Source of the DNA: Verrucomicrobiota bacterium
GTDB taxonomy: Bacteria; Verrucomicrobiota; Verrucomicrobiia; Chthoniobacterales; Terrimicrobiaceae
Assembly: GCA_026398255.1 (NCBI GenBank)
Contig: JAPLTG010000006.1
Location: 1-64,000 of the forward strand
Direction: 5' to 3'
DNA: 64,000 nucleotides
Positions 55,754-64,000 of the stretch are shown piece after piece (the stretch's first letter is position 1; each line of letters starts with the position of its first letter). The position numbers and the translations under genes were made by a program. The notes beneath the pieces were generated by a model. That model saw only the letters and a list, made by a program, of their open reading frames with translations. It searched no databases and was not told the DNA's origin.

Positions 55754-56530
55754 ATGGTGCGTCAAATCGGCCAAACGACTTTAGGAATCGTCCGCGATAC
55801 CGGCGACTTCACGCTGTTTTGCGGACGCGCCTTTTTGTCGCTATCCAAAACACGACGCCTTCCGCGTCGGATTCTTCGCGCGGTTTACGAGCAGGGTGCG
55901 GTGTGTTTGCCGGTCATTGCGATTGTTGGGGTTTTCACCGGACTCGTGCTGGGATTGCAGGGCTACCATGTCCTCAGCCGTTTTGGTTCGGAGGGGCTTC
56001 TGGGCACGCTGGTCTCGCTCTCGCTCGTGCGGGAAATGGCGCCGGTGCTGGCGGCCTTGATGCTCGTCGGCCAGGCGGGATCGGCGTTTGCGGCGGAGTT
56101 GGGCATTCAGAGAAACACCGAGCAGATCGCCGCGCTGGAGACGATGGGTGTGAACAGCCTCGGCTACCTCGTGGCGCCGCGCCTGATCGCTGCTCTTCTG
56201 GTTTTTCCCGCGCAGGCGGCACTCTTTGTCGTCCTCGGGCTGTGGGGAGGGAGTCTCTCGGGTTCGGTTTTGCTGGGGGTCGATTCGGGAGTTTATTGGT
56301 CTGCCGTCGAACGGGCGGTGGAGTTCCGCGATCTGCGCGAGTGTTTTCTGAAAGCGGCGAGTTTCGGTGTGTTAACCACTTCGATTTGCGCCTACATGGG
56401 CTTTCACGCAGACCGCAATACCTCCTCGGCCGGAGCGCGCGCGGTCAGCGCCTCGACCACCCGCGCGGTGGTGTTTTCGAGCATCACGGTGCTGATCGCT
56501 GATTATGTGATCAGTTCGTTTTTTATCTGA
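55754..56530 (+). CDS. mlaE: Lipid-transport permease MlaE
   Basis: A 258-residue membrane permease of the Mla lipid transport system. It shows the family's VFTGLVLGLQGYHVLSRFG, LVREMAPVLAALMLVGQAGSAFAAELG (split) and EQIAALETMGVNSLGYLVAPR motifs and about five TM segments. It works with MlaF, MlaD and MlaC to move phospholipids between membranes. ATG 55754 gives the shortest natural N-terminus. First gene of an mlaEFDCA operon. Confidence 0.95.
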   Translation: MVRQIGQTTLGIVRDTGDFTLFCGRAFLSLSKTRRLPRRILRAVYEQGAVCLPVIAIVGVFTGLVLGLQGYHVLSRFGSEGLLGTLVSLSLVREMAPVLAALMLVGQAGSAFAAELGIQRNTEQIAALETMGVNSLGYLVAPRLIAALLVFPAQAALFVVLGLWGGSLSGSVLLGVDSGVYWSAVERAVEFRDLRECFLKAASFGVLTTSICAYMGFHADRNTSSAGARAVSASTTRAVVFSSITVLIADYVISSFFI

Positions 56531-56532
56531 AA

Positions 56533-57321
56533 ATGGAGACCACGGATTTCGCACTGGAGGTGGAGGGGTTGGAAAAGGGCTTCGATGGAAACGCCGTTCT
56601 GAAAGGCGTGAGCCTTCGCGTGCCGCGCGGGAGTATTTTCACCGTTCTTGGACCGAGCGGAACCGGAAAATCCGTCCTCCTCAAGTGCATCGGGAACATC
56701 CTCGCGCCGGACTCGGGGCGGATTGTCTTCGAGGGCCGCCCCCTTCGCGATCCGGCTGCGCGGGAGGATTTCCGGAAACGCTGCAGCTTTCTTTTTCAGG
56801 GCAATGCGCTGTTTGACTCGCTCACGGCGCTGGAAAATGTCGCCCTCCCGCTCGAGCAAACGACCTCGCTCGGCAAAGTAGAAATTTTCAAGCGCAGCCT
56901 CAAAGCCCTCCAGCAACTTGAGATGAAAGATTTCGCGGATCGCTACCCTGGGCGCCTCTCCGGCGGCATGCAAAAGCGTCTTGCCCTCGCCCGCGCGATC
57001 GTTACACAACCCGAGATCGTGCTTTTCGACGAACCCACCGCCGGTCTCGACCCGCTCCGCCGAAATGCCGTTTTTTCCATGATCGCAAAATATCAACGCC
57101 GCTTCCGCTTCACGGCCCTCGTCGTCACGCATGATGTGCCGGAGGCTCTTGCGGTCAGCGATCACGTTGCCCTTCTCAACCAGGGCCGCATTGCCTTTGA
57201 GGGCACGCCTGCCGCTTTCGCGGCCTCCAGTGAGTCAGGGATCGCGCTTTTTCGCGACAGCGTGGAGGCCCTTCGCCAATCCCTCGCTGCCATCCGCAGC
57301 GAACAACCAGCCATTTCATGA
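56533..57321 (+). CDS. mlaF: Lipid-transport ATPase MlaF
   Basis: A 262-residue ABC ATPase. Walker A GPSGTGKSVLLKCIG, Q-loop FLFQGNALFDSLTALENVALPL, signature LSGGMQKRLALARAI, Walker B IVLFDEPTAGLDPLRR and the H-loop VVTHD are complete. It powers the MlaE permease. It starts two bases after mlaE and overlaps mlaD by four. Confidence 0.95.
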   Translation: METTDFALEVEGLEKGFDGNAVLKGVSLRVPRGSIFTVLGPSGTGKSVLLKCIGNILAPDSGRIVFEGRPLRDPAAREDFRKRCSFLFQGNALFDSLTALENVALPLEQTTSLGKVEIFKRSLKALQQLEMKDFADRYPGRLSGGMQKRLALARAIVTQPEIVLFDEPTAGLDPLRRNAVFSMIAKYQRRFRFTALVVTHDVPEALAVSDHVALLNQGRIAFEGTPAAFAASSESGIALFRDSVEALRQSLAAIRSEQPAIS

Positions 57322-57800
57322 AAAAACACAAAATCGAGTTTTTGGTCGGTCTCTTCGCCCTGCTCTCCCTTGCCGCGCTGGCGTGGCTCACGCTCCAAGC
57401 CGGCGCGGGCTCGATGCCGGCCGGTGAAACCTATGTCATCGAATCCCGCTTCACCAACGCGGGCGGGCTCCATTCCGGCAGTAGCGTGCTCATGTCCGGC
57501 GTCACCGTAGGCCGCGTGGAGGATGTGCGCATGGAGCCTTCGGATTTCAGCGCGATCGTCACCTTGCGCATCCTTTCCGCTCTCCGCCTGCCGAGCGACT
57601 CCATGGCTTCGATCAAAACCTCGGGACTCATCGGCGACAAATTCGTTTCCCTTTCACCTGGCGCCGAGGAGACCTATCTCGAACCCGGCGCGCGGATCAC
57701 GATGACGGAATCCGCCGTGGACCTCGAATCCCTCATCGGAAAAATGGCTTTCGGAGCGGTTGACAAAGCCGACGAAACGAAAGATCAAAAAGCCGAATAA
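57318..57800 (+). CDS. mlaD: MlaD-type MCE lipid-binding protein
   Basis: A 160-residue MCE-domain protein. One N-terminal TM helix (FLVGLFALLSLAALAWLTL) anchors the MCE domain (SRFTNAGGLHSGSSVLMSGVTVG, split; IKTSGLIGDKFVSLSPG) in the periplasm, where hexamers form the lipid channel. Its start overlaps mlaF (ATGA). Confidence 0.95.
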   Translation: MKKHKIEFLVGLFALLSLAALAWLTLQAGAGSMPAGETYVIESRFTNAGGLHSGSSVLMSGVTVGRVEDVRMEPSDFSAIVTLRILSALRLPSDSMASIKTSGLIGDKFVSLSPGAEETYLEPGARITMTESAVDLESLIGKMAFGAVDKADETKDQKAE

Positions 57801-57806
57801 ACGACC

Positions 57807-58394
57807 GTGAAAACAAACGCTCTTCTACTTTCCCTGATCCTCTCCTTGTCTTGCGGAAAGGCCTTTGCCTCGACCGCTGATGCGGAGAATTTTCTCAAAA
57901 AATCCGTCGGTGAGGTCGTGGAGGTTGCTAAAAATGCCCCTGACGCCCCGGCGCTTGCCTCAGCCGTTCGTCCGATTCTTCTTAAAACCATTAGCTTTGA
58001 CGCCATGACCCGCCGCGCCGTGGGGCCGGGGTGGCGGCAATTCACCGACGCCGAGCAAAAAGACGCCATCGGCTTTTTTACCACGCTGATCATTCGCACC
58101 TATTCCGCAAAGTTCACCCCGGGCGAACTCCCCGATGTCGTCTACAAAGCGGCCACCGAGACCGCGCCCGGTCGCGTCGAAGTCGCCACCACCACGCTAT
58201 ATAAAGGCAGCCGCTACGAAGTCATCTATCGACTCGAGCAGCCCGATGGCAAAGGTTGGCGCGTCACCGACGTGGTGATCGAAGGCGTCAGCATGATCGC
58301 AAATTACCGAGGCCAGCTCGACGCGCAGTTCAAATCCGGCGGCGCGGGGGCAGTCCTCGGCTCACTCCAAAAATCCATCAATTCCTCAAAATGA
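57807..58394 (+). CDS. mlaC: Periplasmic lipid shuttle MlaC
   Basis: A 195-residue secreted protein (signal [16 protein letters not shown]) of the MlaC/Ttg2D fold. Conserved patterns: [67 protein letters not shown] (split). It carries phospholipid across the periplasm. It starts with GTG 57807, six bases after mlaD, and overlaps mlaA. Confidence 0.92.
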   Translation: MKTNALLLSLILSLSCGKAFASTADAENFLKKSVGEVVEVAKNAPDAPALASAVRPILLKTISFDAMTRRAVGPGWRQFTDAEQKDAIGFFTTLIIRTYSAKFTPGELPDVVYKAATETAPGRVEVATTTLYKGSRYEVIYRLEQPDGKGWRVTDVVIEGVSMIANYRGQLDAQFKSGGAGAVLGSLQKSINSSK

Positions 58395-59452
58395 CACGCC
58401 CCCAAACTTCTCGCTCAGTAGTCATGCTTTTCCTCGGTGTGATCGTGAGCGTTCTCGCTCCCGAGGCCTTCGCCGAGTCGAGTCGGATTTACAGCTACAC
58501 CACTCAGGGCGCTGTGCCGGTGGACCTGAACAAGGGCCGCCTCCCGAAAAACTCCTACGAGACCTACTACCTCGAGAGCGCCATTCCCCAATCCTCTCGA
58601 CCTGTTGCCACGCCCAAGCCAAAAGCCACACCGAAACCCAAAGCCACACCCAAGCCGAAAGCCACGCCCAAACCCAAGCCTGAGCCAACTCCCAAAGCGA
58701 CCCCAACTCCCAAGCCCGCCGCGATTACGGTCTCCAAAAAATCTTCGCCCGCACCGGTTGCCAAGCCCCCCAAATCCTCGCCGAAACCTGCGGCGCCTCC
58801 CGTGGACGACTTGGATGAATATGGCGACACCGTAAAGATCGCGGACCCCATCCAACCCGTGAACCGCGGAATGTTTTGGCTCAACCACCAGCTCTACACC
58901 TACATCGCTCGGCCGGTTTCGAAGGTCTATCGCACCATCCTGCCGAAGCCCGTCCGCACGGCCGTTCACAATGTCTACGACAACGCGGAGTATCCTGTCC
59001 GCGTGGTGAATCACTTGCTCCAAGGAAAACCCGGGCGCGCGGATCTCGAAACCCGCAAATTTCTTCTTAATTCCACCGCGGGCGTGGGCGGCATCTTCAA
59101 GCCCTCCGATCGTTTCCCCTCGCTCGCCGAGGTTCCCTCTGCAGACACCGGCCAAACTTTTGCCAAATGGGGCATCGGCCATGGAGCCTATGTCGTCCTT
59201 CCCGTGATCGGCCCGCGCAGTGTGCGCGACACCGTGGGCCTGGCCGGGGATGTCGCCCTAAACCCCCTCACTTGGGTGCCGTTCGGCGGAGTGGCCCAAG
59301 CCATCTCGATCCCGCTTTCCACGCCCAATACCGTTCGCAATGTGGACAGCCGGCTCAACGCCTACGATGCCGCCACCGAGAACGCTGTTGATCCCTACAT
59401 CTCGCTCCGAGGCTCCTACATCCAGTATCGCGAAAAAGCCGCCTCCAAGTAG
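58391..59452 (+). CDS. mlaA: MlaA/VacJ-like protein with P/K-rich repeat linker
   Basis: A 353-residue protein. A Sec signal ([14 protein letters not shown]) replaces the lipoprotein signal seen in typical MlaA. About 100 Pro/Lys-rich residues (four exact ATPKPK units and further TPKP variants) precede the MlaA domain ([51 protein letters not shown]). It should be the outer-membrane end of the Mla system. The long linker may reach through the peptidoglycan, which would replace lipid anchoring (inference). ATG 58391 overlaps mlaC. Confidence 0.92.
   Translation: MTRPQTSRSVVMLFLGVIVSVLAPEAFAESSRIYSYTTQGAVPVDLNKGRLPKNSYETYYLESAIPQSSRPVATPKPKATPKPKATPKPKATPKPKPEPTPKATPTPKPAAITVSKKSSPAPVAKPPKSSPKPAAPPVDDLDEYGDTVKIADPIQPVNRGMFWLNHQLYTYIARPVSKVYRTILPKPVRTAVHNVYDNAEYPVRVVNHLLQGKPGRADLETRKFLLNSTAGVGGIFKPSDRFPSLAEVPSADTGQTFAKWGIGHGAYVVLPVIGPRSVRDTVGLAGDVALNPLTWVPFGGVAQAISIPLSTPNTVRNVDSRLNAYDAATENAVDPYISLRGSYIQYREKAASK
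58607..58678 (+). repeat. Four 18-base repeats encoding ATPKPK
   Basis: Four tandem 18-base units, each encoding Ala-Thr-Pro-Lys-Pro-Lys, inside mlaA. Only synonymous bases differ between units, so the peptide repeat is under constraint or recently made. Confidence 0.85.
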
Positions 59453-59532
59453 GTCCTCACCCCGGGCCCGCGGGCGTTGCCATCCCCCCGCAGTTTGCTA
59501 GAGTCCCGACCCCGCACCCATTTTTCCATTTC

Positions 59533-61179
59533 ATGAAAACCCTCGTCATTGGCCATCGCAACCCGGACATGGATTCGATCGTTTCCGCGATTGGCTATGC
59601 GGAATTCAAGCGCGCCACCGGAATGGAAAATGCCATCGCCGCCCGCTGTGGAAACACAAACGCCCGCATTGATTTTGCCCTCCGAAAGTTCGGGGTCGAC
59701 GCGCCGATGTTTGTGCCGGATGTCTATCCGCGCGTGGAGGATGTCATGCAGCGCAATGTCGTGAGCATCCACCGCGACGCGCCGATTTACCAAGCCATGA
59801 CGCGCTTCGGCGAAGCCAAATTCCGAGGCCTGCCTGTGGTGGACGACTCCCGTTCCTGTGTCGGTCTGCTCTCCGCGTTCAAGTTGGGAAAATATCTTTT
59901 TCCCCCTCTCGAAAACCTCTCTTCCTGCCGCATCGTCGAGGCCTCCGTCTCCCACATTCGTGATGCGATCCGGGGCATGGTGGTCACCGGAAAAGAAGAC
60001 CCCGAGGTTAAGCCCCGCATGCTCGTTGTCGCGGCCATGCTCACCGCCTCCTTCGCGAAGCGCCTCGAGCAACTCGACATTCCTGCCACCGTTCTCATCG
60101 TCGGCGATCGCTGGAATATTCTCGAGATGTCGATCCTCTCCGGCGTCCCGGTCATCATCATCACCAACAATTTTTCGCCCCCGGACCGAATCTTCGCCCT
60201 CGCTCAGGAACACGGCACCACGCTGCTCTCCTCGCCGCACGACACAGCCACGACGGTCATGCTGTCCCGTGCCGCTGTCACCGCCGGGCAGATGTTGACG
60301 CCTGACTTCACGCGCCTTCGTGGGGAGGACACCCTCTCGCAGACACGGCTCGATCTCGCGTTGCACTCGCAGTTTGCTTTTCCCGTGCTCAGTCCCCAGG
60401 GGCGCTTGCAGGGCATTATCTCCAAGAGCGATCTCCTGAGGCCCGTTCCGCGCCAACTCATTCTCGTCGATCACAACGAAATCACCCAAGCCGTCGCCGG
60501 CGCGGACGAGGTGCAGATCATCGAAATCCTCGACCACCACCGCATCGGTGTCGCCCCAACGCACCAGCCGATTCTGTTCATGAACCGCCCGGTCGGATCC
60601 ACGAGCACGATCGTTGCCGATTGTTTCCGCCAAGCCCGCATCCCTGTGCCAAAGCCAATCGCCGGCCTGCTCATGTGCGGCCTGATTTCGGACACGCTGA
60701 ACCTCACCTCTCCCACCACCACGCGCGTGGATCGCGAGATCATGGCTGAACTTTCCGAGATTAGCGGAGTGAACCCCTCGGATCTCGCTTCGGAAATCTT
60801 CAGCGTCGGCTCACCGCTCATGACGCTCCAAGCGAAGGAAGTCGTCACCGCCGACTGCAAGGAATACTCCGAGCACGGCGTGAAATTCAGCGTCTCCCAG
60901 ATTGAGGAAATCAGCTTCGCATCATTCCAGCAGCAGAGGGAATCGCTCGTCGAAGAACTCGAAAAATACCGCGCGTCGCATGGGTATCTTTTCTCCACTC
61001 TCCTTATCACCGATGTGAATACGCAGAACTCGATCCTCATCGTCCGTGGATCGGAGAGTTTCACGCGCCTCATCGATTTTCCCGAGGATGGAAGCCACGC
61101 GTGGAAACTCGACGGTGTCGTCTCGCGAAAAAAACAACTCCTGCCTTATCTCACCGCCATCTTGGCCCGAATGGCCTGA
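59533..61179 (+). CDS. CBS/DRTGG-containing family II inorganic pyrophosphatase
   Basis: A 548-residue Mn-dependent pyrophosphatase. N-terminal DHH domain (GHRNPDMDSIVSAIGYAEF), a pair of CBS motifs (VMQRNVVSIHRDAPIYQAM; ALHSQFAFPVLSPQGRLQGII) flanking a DRTGG domain, then the second DHH block (ILDHHRIG near residue 334) and a DHHA2 C-terminus. CBS-regulated enzymes of this type are controlled by adenine nucleotides. Ends convergent with the next gene. Confidence 0.93.
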   Translation: MKTLVIGHRNPDMDSIVSAIGYAEFKRATGMENAIAARCGNTNARIDFALRKFGVDAPMFVPDVYPRVEDVMQRNVVSIHRDAPIYQAMTRFGEAKFRGLPVVDDSRSCVGLLSAFKLGKYLFPPLENLSSCRIVEASVSHIRDAIRGMVVTGKEDPEVKPRMLVVAAMLTASFAKRLEQLDIPATVLIVGDRWNILEMSILSGVPVIIITNNFSPPDRIFALAQEHGTTLLSSPHDTATTVMLSRAAVTAGQMLTPDFTRLRGEDTLSQTRLDLALHSQFAFPVLSPQGRLQGIISKSDLLRPVPRQLILVDHNEITQAVAGADEVQIIEILDHHRIGVAPTHQPILFMNRPVGSTSTIVADCFRQARIPVPKPIAGLLMCGLISDTLNLTSPTTTRVDREIMAELSEISGVNPSDLASEIFSVGSPLMTLQAKEVVTADCKEYSEHGVKFSVSQIEEISFASFQQQRESLVEELEKYRASHGYLFSTLLITDVNTQNSILIVRGSESFTRLIDFPEDGSHAWKLDGVVSRKKQLLPYLTAILARMA

Positions 61180-61190
61180 TTTTTATCAGG
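61175..61190 (+). terminator. Hairpin between convergent genes
   Basis: Perfect inverted repeat CCTGAT-TTTT-ATCAGG containing both stop codons of the two convergent genes. No U-run follows, so it is only a possible terminator. Confidence 0.3.
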
Positions 61191-64000
61191 AATTACGCAC
61201 CCGGATTTGGGAGCGCAGGATCAAGTAGAGAACGAAAAAGAGGAAGAGGGTCGAGGCGATCAGGACGAGCGTGTTGAACCACAGAATCCCGGCACGAAGA
61301 CCGAGGTATTCTTTCATCGGGCCGAAGAACACATTCAGGTGTCGGTCCTCGCGGTAGTCGCTTTGCTCCATCTCGGCTTTTGAAACAAGGTCCGTGACTT
61401 TTTGGTTCACATAGAGTTGCTCCGCACTCACGCCGCTGCCGAAGTTGTCGAATTTCGAGGGCTCGAAACGCGCGCCGGCAATGACGGCATCGATCCGCCG
61501 GAAGGCCTTGTTGATGACGTCAGGCCGGGAGGCTTCGAGCCCGGAAAGAACGGCGAGGGCCTCTTTCAAATCATCCAGGCGATCGGCTTGATCGGGGGTG
61601 AGTTTTTTGGCCCGGATAATTTCGTTGATGAGAGATTGGATTTTTTCTTGGCGGATGGTGAGGGGGTTGAGCTTCGCTTGGGCATAGACGAGTGCCTCGT
61701 AGGACCAACGCGTGGGCATGATCTCGCAAATGAGCGGCACCTGCAGGTCGCTGCGCGGCGGCATCGAGCTTTCCGGGTGGCGGATGGCCCACTGCTGGAT
61801 GACATGGATGAAATCCAGATTGCGGTTCATCTCCTCGTATTTGATGAGCGCGCCGCTGAGAATGATCTGCGGAATCAACACAACGGGAATAATGAGGATG
61901 CCGGTCTTGCTTTGGGCGACGAGCGCGGAAATGACGAGGCCGATCGCGGCCCCATTCGCCGCCGTTAGGAACATCGCCGTGAAGACAATCCAGAATCCAT
62001 CGCGCAGGGAGAGCAGGGCGTTTCCAATGAGGGCAAAGAGCGCGCATTGGATGATCGCGAAGAAGGCCAGCGACAGAACCTTGGCGGTGACATAGAAGCC
62101 AAGGTTCACATTCAAATTCCGCTCGCGCATCAGCACCGCACGGTCATGGATAATGTCGTCCACACTATTGGTGAGGCCGAGGAACATGGCCACGACGAGC
62201 GCGAGGAAGAGGTAGGTCGGAATATGAAACGCAGAGGCGAAATCGTAGACGGCGCTCTCGGAATATCGGAGGACCATCCCGGTGAGCAGCGCCAGGAGCG
62301 GGGCCTCGAGGACTGTGGTGAGGAGGTTGGCGCGGTTGCGAAGTTTGCTGAGAAAAGCGCGGCGGAGCAGGACACCGAATTGGCGGAATTGCTCGCCCAT
62401 TCGGAGGCGCTCGCCTTTGCGGGATTCGGGCAGGGGTTCCTGGGGTTGAGGCGCCGCCTCGCGCGGTTTGGCGGGTTGGCGGACTTCCTTGAGCAGGCGG
62501 TAGGCCTCGTATTTGTCGCGCCAGTAATCAGGCGAGAAGCGCCTCGCGGGGATAAGCTGTCCTCGGTTGTTTTCCTCCAAAATAATGTCGCCGCCGAGGT
62601 CGCGCAGCGGTGTCTCGAGCACATCAAAAATGAACTCCGGCCGGGTCGTGCCGCAGACCTCGCACCCGCCGGGGGAGGATTTGCCGGCCTGCCGGTTTTC
62701 TTCCGCCGCGAAATATTGGAGGGTTTCCAGCGGAGTTCCGAAAAAGACAAGCTTCCCGCCGCGGTCGAGCACGATCGCTTTGTGGAACATCTGGAAAATC
62801 CGTGAGGTCGGCTGATGGATCGTTACGAGCACGATCTTGTTGTGTGACATGTCCCGGATGATCTCCATGATGTGCTCGGAGTCCTTCGAGCTGAGACCGC
62901 TCGTCGGCTCGTCAAAAAGATAAATGTCGGCCGAGCTGACCATATCGAGGCCGATGTTCAGTCGCTTGCGCTCGCCGCCGCTCAGGATTTTCTGGGCGGT
63001 CGAGCCGACGACGGAGCTCCGGCGCTCATTGAGCCCAAGCTCGGCCAGTTTGCCATCGATGCGGCGGATGCGCTCGCGCCGACCCAAATGCGGAGCGCGG
63101 ATGGCGGCGGCGAAGTTGAGGTTTTCCTCGATCGTCAGGTGCTCATCGAACGCGTCGTATTGCGGGATGTAGGTGACATATTTTCTGAGCGATTCGTGGT
63201 TAGGGTAAAGCGAGAGGTCATTGAAAAGAACCTCACCACGGATTGGTTGGAATTGACCGGAAAGCGCGCGCAGGAGTGTGCTTTTGCCGCAACCGCTGGC
63301 TCCCATCACGCAAACCATCTCGCCGCGTTGGACTGTGAACGACACGCCATCCATCGCCACTGTGCCGCTGGCGAATTTGCACTCGAGGTCATGCGCCTCG
63401 AGGGTTCGCACCAGATTTTTTTCCTCCTCGATCAGCCGCTCGGAAAAGTCGCAGCGCAAGATTTGGCCTGCATCCACGCGGATCGTATCGCCGTCCACGA
63501 GCGGTGCGGAATTCCTCACCGGATTGCCGCGCACAAGGATCGGCCGGTCGGTGCGCAACACTTCGACGGATCCTTCCTTGCGGTCGTAGTCGCATTTGAT
63601 TTTCAGAAGCACATCGCCGCCGGGGCCCGGGGATAAAAGAATGTCGTCCTCCTCGAGCAGGCTGGGATTGTTCGAGACGAGGTATTCGCTTTTCGATGCC
63701 TTGAGCGCGAAGCGACCGCCGTAGGACCGCGCCCGGAGGCGCAGGTGGTCGAGGTCGAGTTCGCTGTCGTCGTGGAAGACGATCTTGTCCTCCAGCGTGG
63801 CGGTGACTTCACGCCCCTCGGAGAGGCGCACGCCGCGAAGGACGGCATCGACATCGCGAAGGGCCTTCACTCGCACGCGGAGCCCGAAAGCCACTTGCAG
63901 GCAGGAATCCCGGGTGCGGTCTTTGCCGAGAGTGACCTCATCGTCCTCGTTCACTGCGACGAAAATCTCGGGCAGGGTCACATTTTTCTTCGCGTTGAAA
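61186..64000 (-). CDS. ABCG-like ATPase-permease with N-terminal FHA-like region (partial)
   Basis: About 930 or more residues; the reading frame is still open at the right edge, so the 5' end may be outside (a GTG at 63981 is possible). The N-terminal part (to about 210) has a beta-rich, FHA-like segment (ILVRGNPVRNSAPLVDGD). The ATPase has GASGCGKSTLLRAL, LSGGERKRLNIGLDM and LFDEPTSGL, followed by six TM helices (from about 575) of the ABC2/ABCG type and a long cytoplasmic C-terminal insert before a last TM. Reverse (ATPase-first) order is as in ABCG exporters. Substrate unknown. Confidence 0.88.
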   Translation of the reverse strand, partial: FNAKKNVTLPEIFVAVNEDDEVTLGKDRTRDSCLQVAFGLRVRVKALRDVDAVLRGVRLSEGREVTATLEDKIVFHDDSELDLDHLRLRARSYGGRFALKASKSEYLVSNNPSLLEEDDILLSPGPGGDVLLKIKCDYDRKEGSVEVLRTDRPILVRGNPVRNSAPLVDGDTIRVDAGQILRCDFSERLIEEEKNLVRTLEAHDLECKFASGTVAMDGVSFTVQRGEMVCVMGASGCGKSTLLRALSGQFQPIRGEVLFNDLSLYPNHESLRKYVTYIPQYDAFDEHLTIEENLNFAAAIRAPHLGRRERIRRIDGKLAELGLNERRSSVVGSTAQKILSGGERKRLNIGLDMVSSADIYLFDEPTSGLSSKDSEHIMEIIRDMSHNKIVLVTIHQPTSRIFQMFHKAIVLDRGGKLVFFGTPLETLQYFAAEENRQAGKSSPGGCEVCGTTRPEFIFDVLETPLRDLGGDIILEENNRGQLIPARRFSPDYWRDKYEAYRLLKEVRQPAKPREAAPQPQEPLPESRKGERLRMGEQFRQFGVLLRRAFLSKLRNRANLLTTVLEAPLLALLTGMVLRYSESAVYDFASAFHIPTYLFLALVVAMFLGLTNSVDDIIHDRAVLMRERNLNVNLGFYVTAKVLSLAFFAIIQCALFALIGNALLSLRDGFWIVFTAMFLTAANGAAIGLVISALVAQSKTGILIIPVVLIPQIILSGALIKYEEMNRNLDFIHVIQQWAIRHPESSMPPRSDLQVPLICEIMPTRWSYEALVYAQAKLNPLTIRQEKIQSLINEIIRAKKLTPDQADRLDDLKEALAVLSGLEASRPDVINKAFRRIDAVIAGARFEPSKFDNFGSGVSAEQLYVNQKVTDLVSKAEMEQSDYREDRHLNVFFGPMKEYLGLRAGILWFNTLVLIASTLFLFFVLYLILRSQIRVRNS

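Overview
The window looks like a chromosomal segment of a GC-rich, Gram-negative (double-membrane) bacterium, most likely from Verrucomicrobiota or another PVC lineage. The clues are a complete Mla-type lipid transport operon, the long form of IspG seen in PVC and Bacteroidetes bacteria and plants, a non-mevalonate isoprenoid cluster, and housekeeping genes of high GC. This placement is inference from gene content; no rRNA is present to prove it.

Positions 1-17,150 are an accessory surface-polysaccharide locus: seven glycosyltransferase (GT) genes or remnants on the + strand, a hexapeptide acyltransferase, an NAD-dependent epimerase and a Wzy-like polymerase. Four of the GT genes (2618-4297, 4294-6018, 8682-10289, 15035-16324) carry large in-frame insertions made of short direct repeats and small hairpins, at equivalent surface-loop positions in the different proteins. 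Between the GT genes sit selfish-looking modules: two DUF4143 AAA ATPases and two vapBC toxin-antitoxin pairs, each beside a truncated GT remnant. Parts of the locus (about 1-1180 and 7250-8680) are clearly more AT-rich than the rest, which suggests recent acquisition.

Positions 17,165-31,711 are mostly minus-strand housekeeping genes: tsaE-tsaB-DUF971-pdxH (overlapping stops and starts), a GT4, coaX, a dicarboxylate/amino-acid symporter, an ACT-domain protein, two secreted proteins, an FAD oxidoreductase, a D,D-carboxypeptidase, rsmH, a MazG-like pyrophosphohydrolase and an RluD-type pseudouridine synthase, then a plus-strand lipase-like lipoprotein and a minus-strand lipoprotein. Positions 32,116-36,533 hold a HEAT-THUMP-methyltransferase, three tRNA genes (Ser-GGA, Gly-TCC, Leu-GAG) and uvrB.

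Positions 36,600-47,400 mix small toxin-antitoxin or nucleotidyltransferase modules with an NtrC-type regulator whose phosphoacceptor Asp is Glu, a START-like secreted protein, a Tet-type MFS exporter, a CHASE2 adenylate cyclase and an MsbA-like ABC exporter. Positions 47,411-49,982 encode zwf (frameshifted) and opcA. Positions 49,986-55,651 are the minus-strand operon cdsA-dxr-rseP-ispG-ppiase. Positions 55,754-59,452 are mlaE-F-D-C-A, followed by a CBS/DRTGG family II pyrophosphatase and an ABCG-like ATPase-permease that runs off the right edge.

The most unusual signal is the repeat-built insertions of the GT genes together with the linked GT remnants and toxin/ATPase modules. Second-rank signals are near-leaderless promoters in front of five selfish modules, the atypical receiver domain, a probable CTG start at 46955, a GT lacking any standard start at its conserved N-terminus, and apparent frame disruptions in zwf and cdsA.
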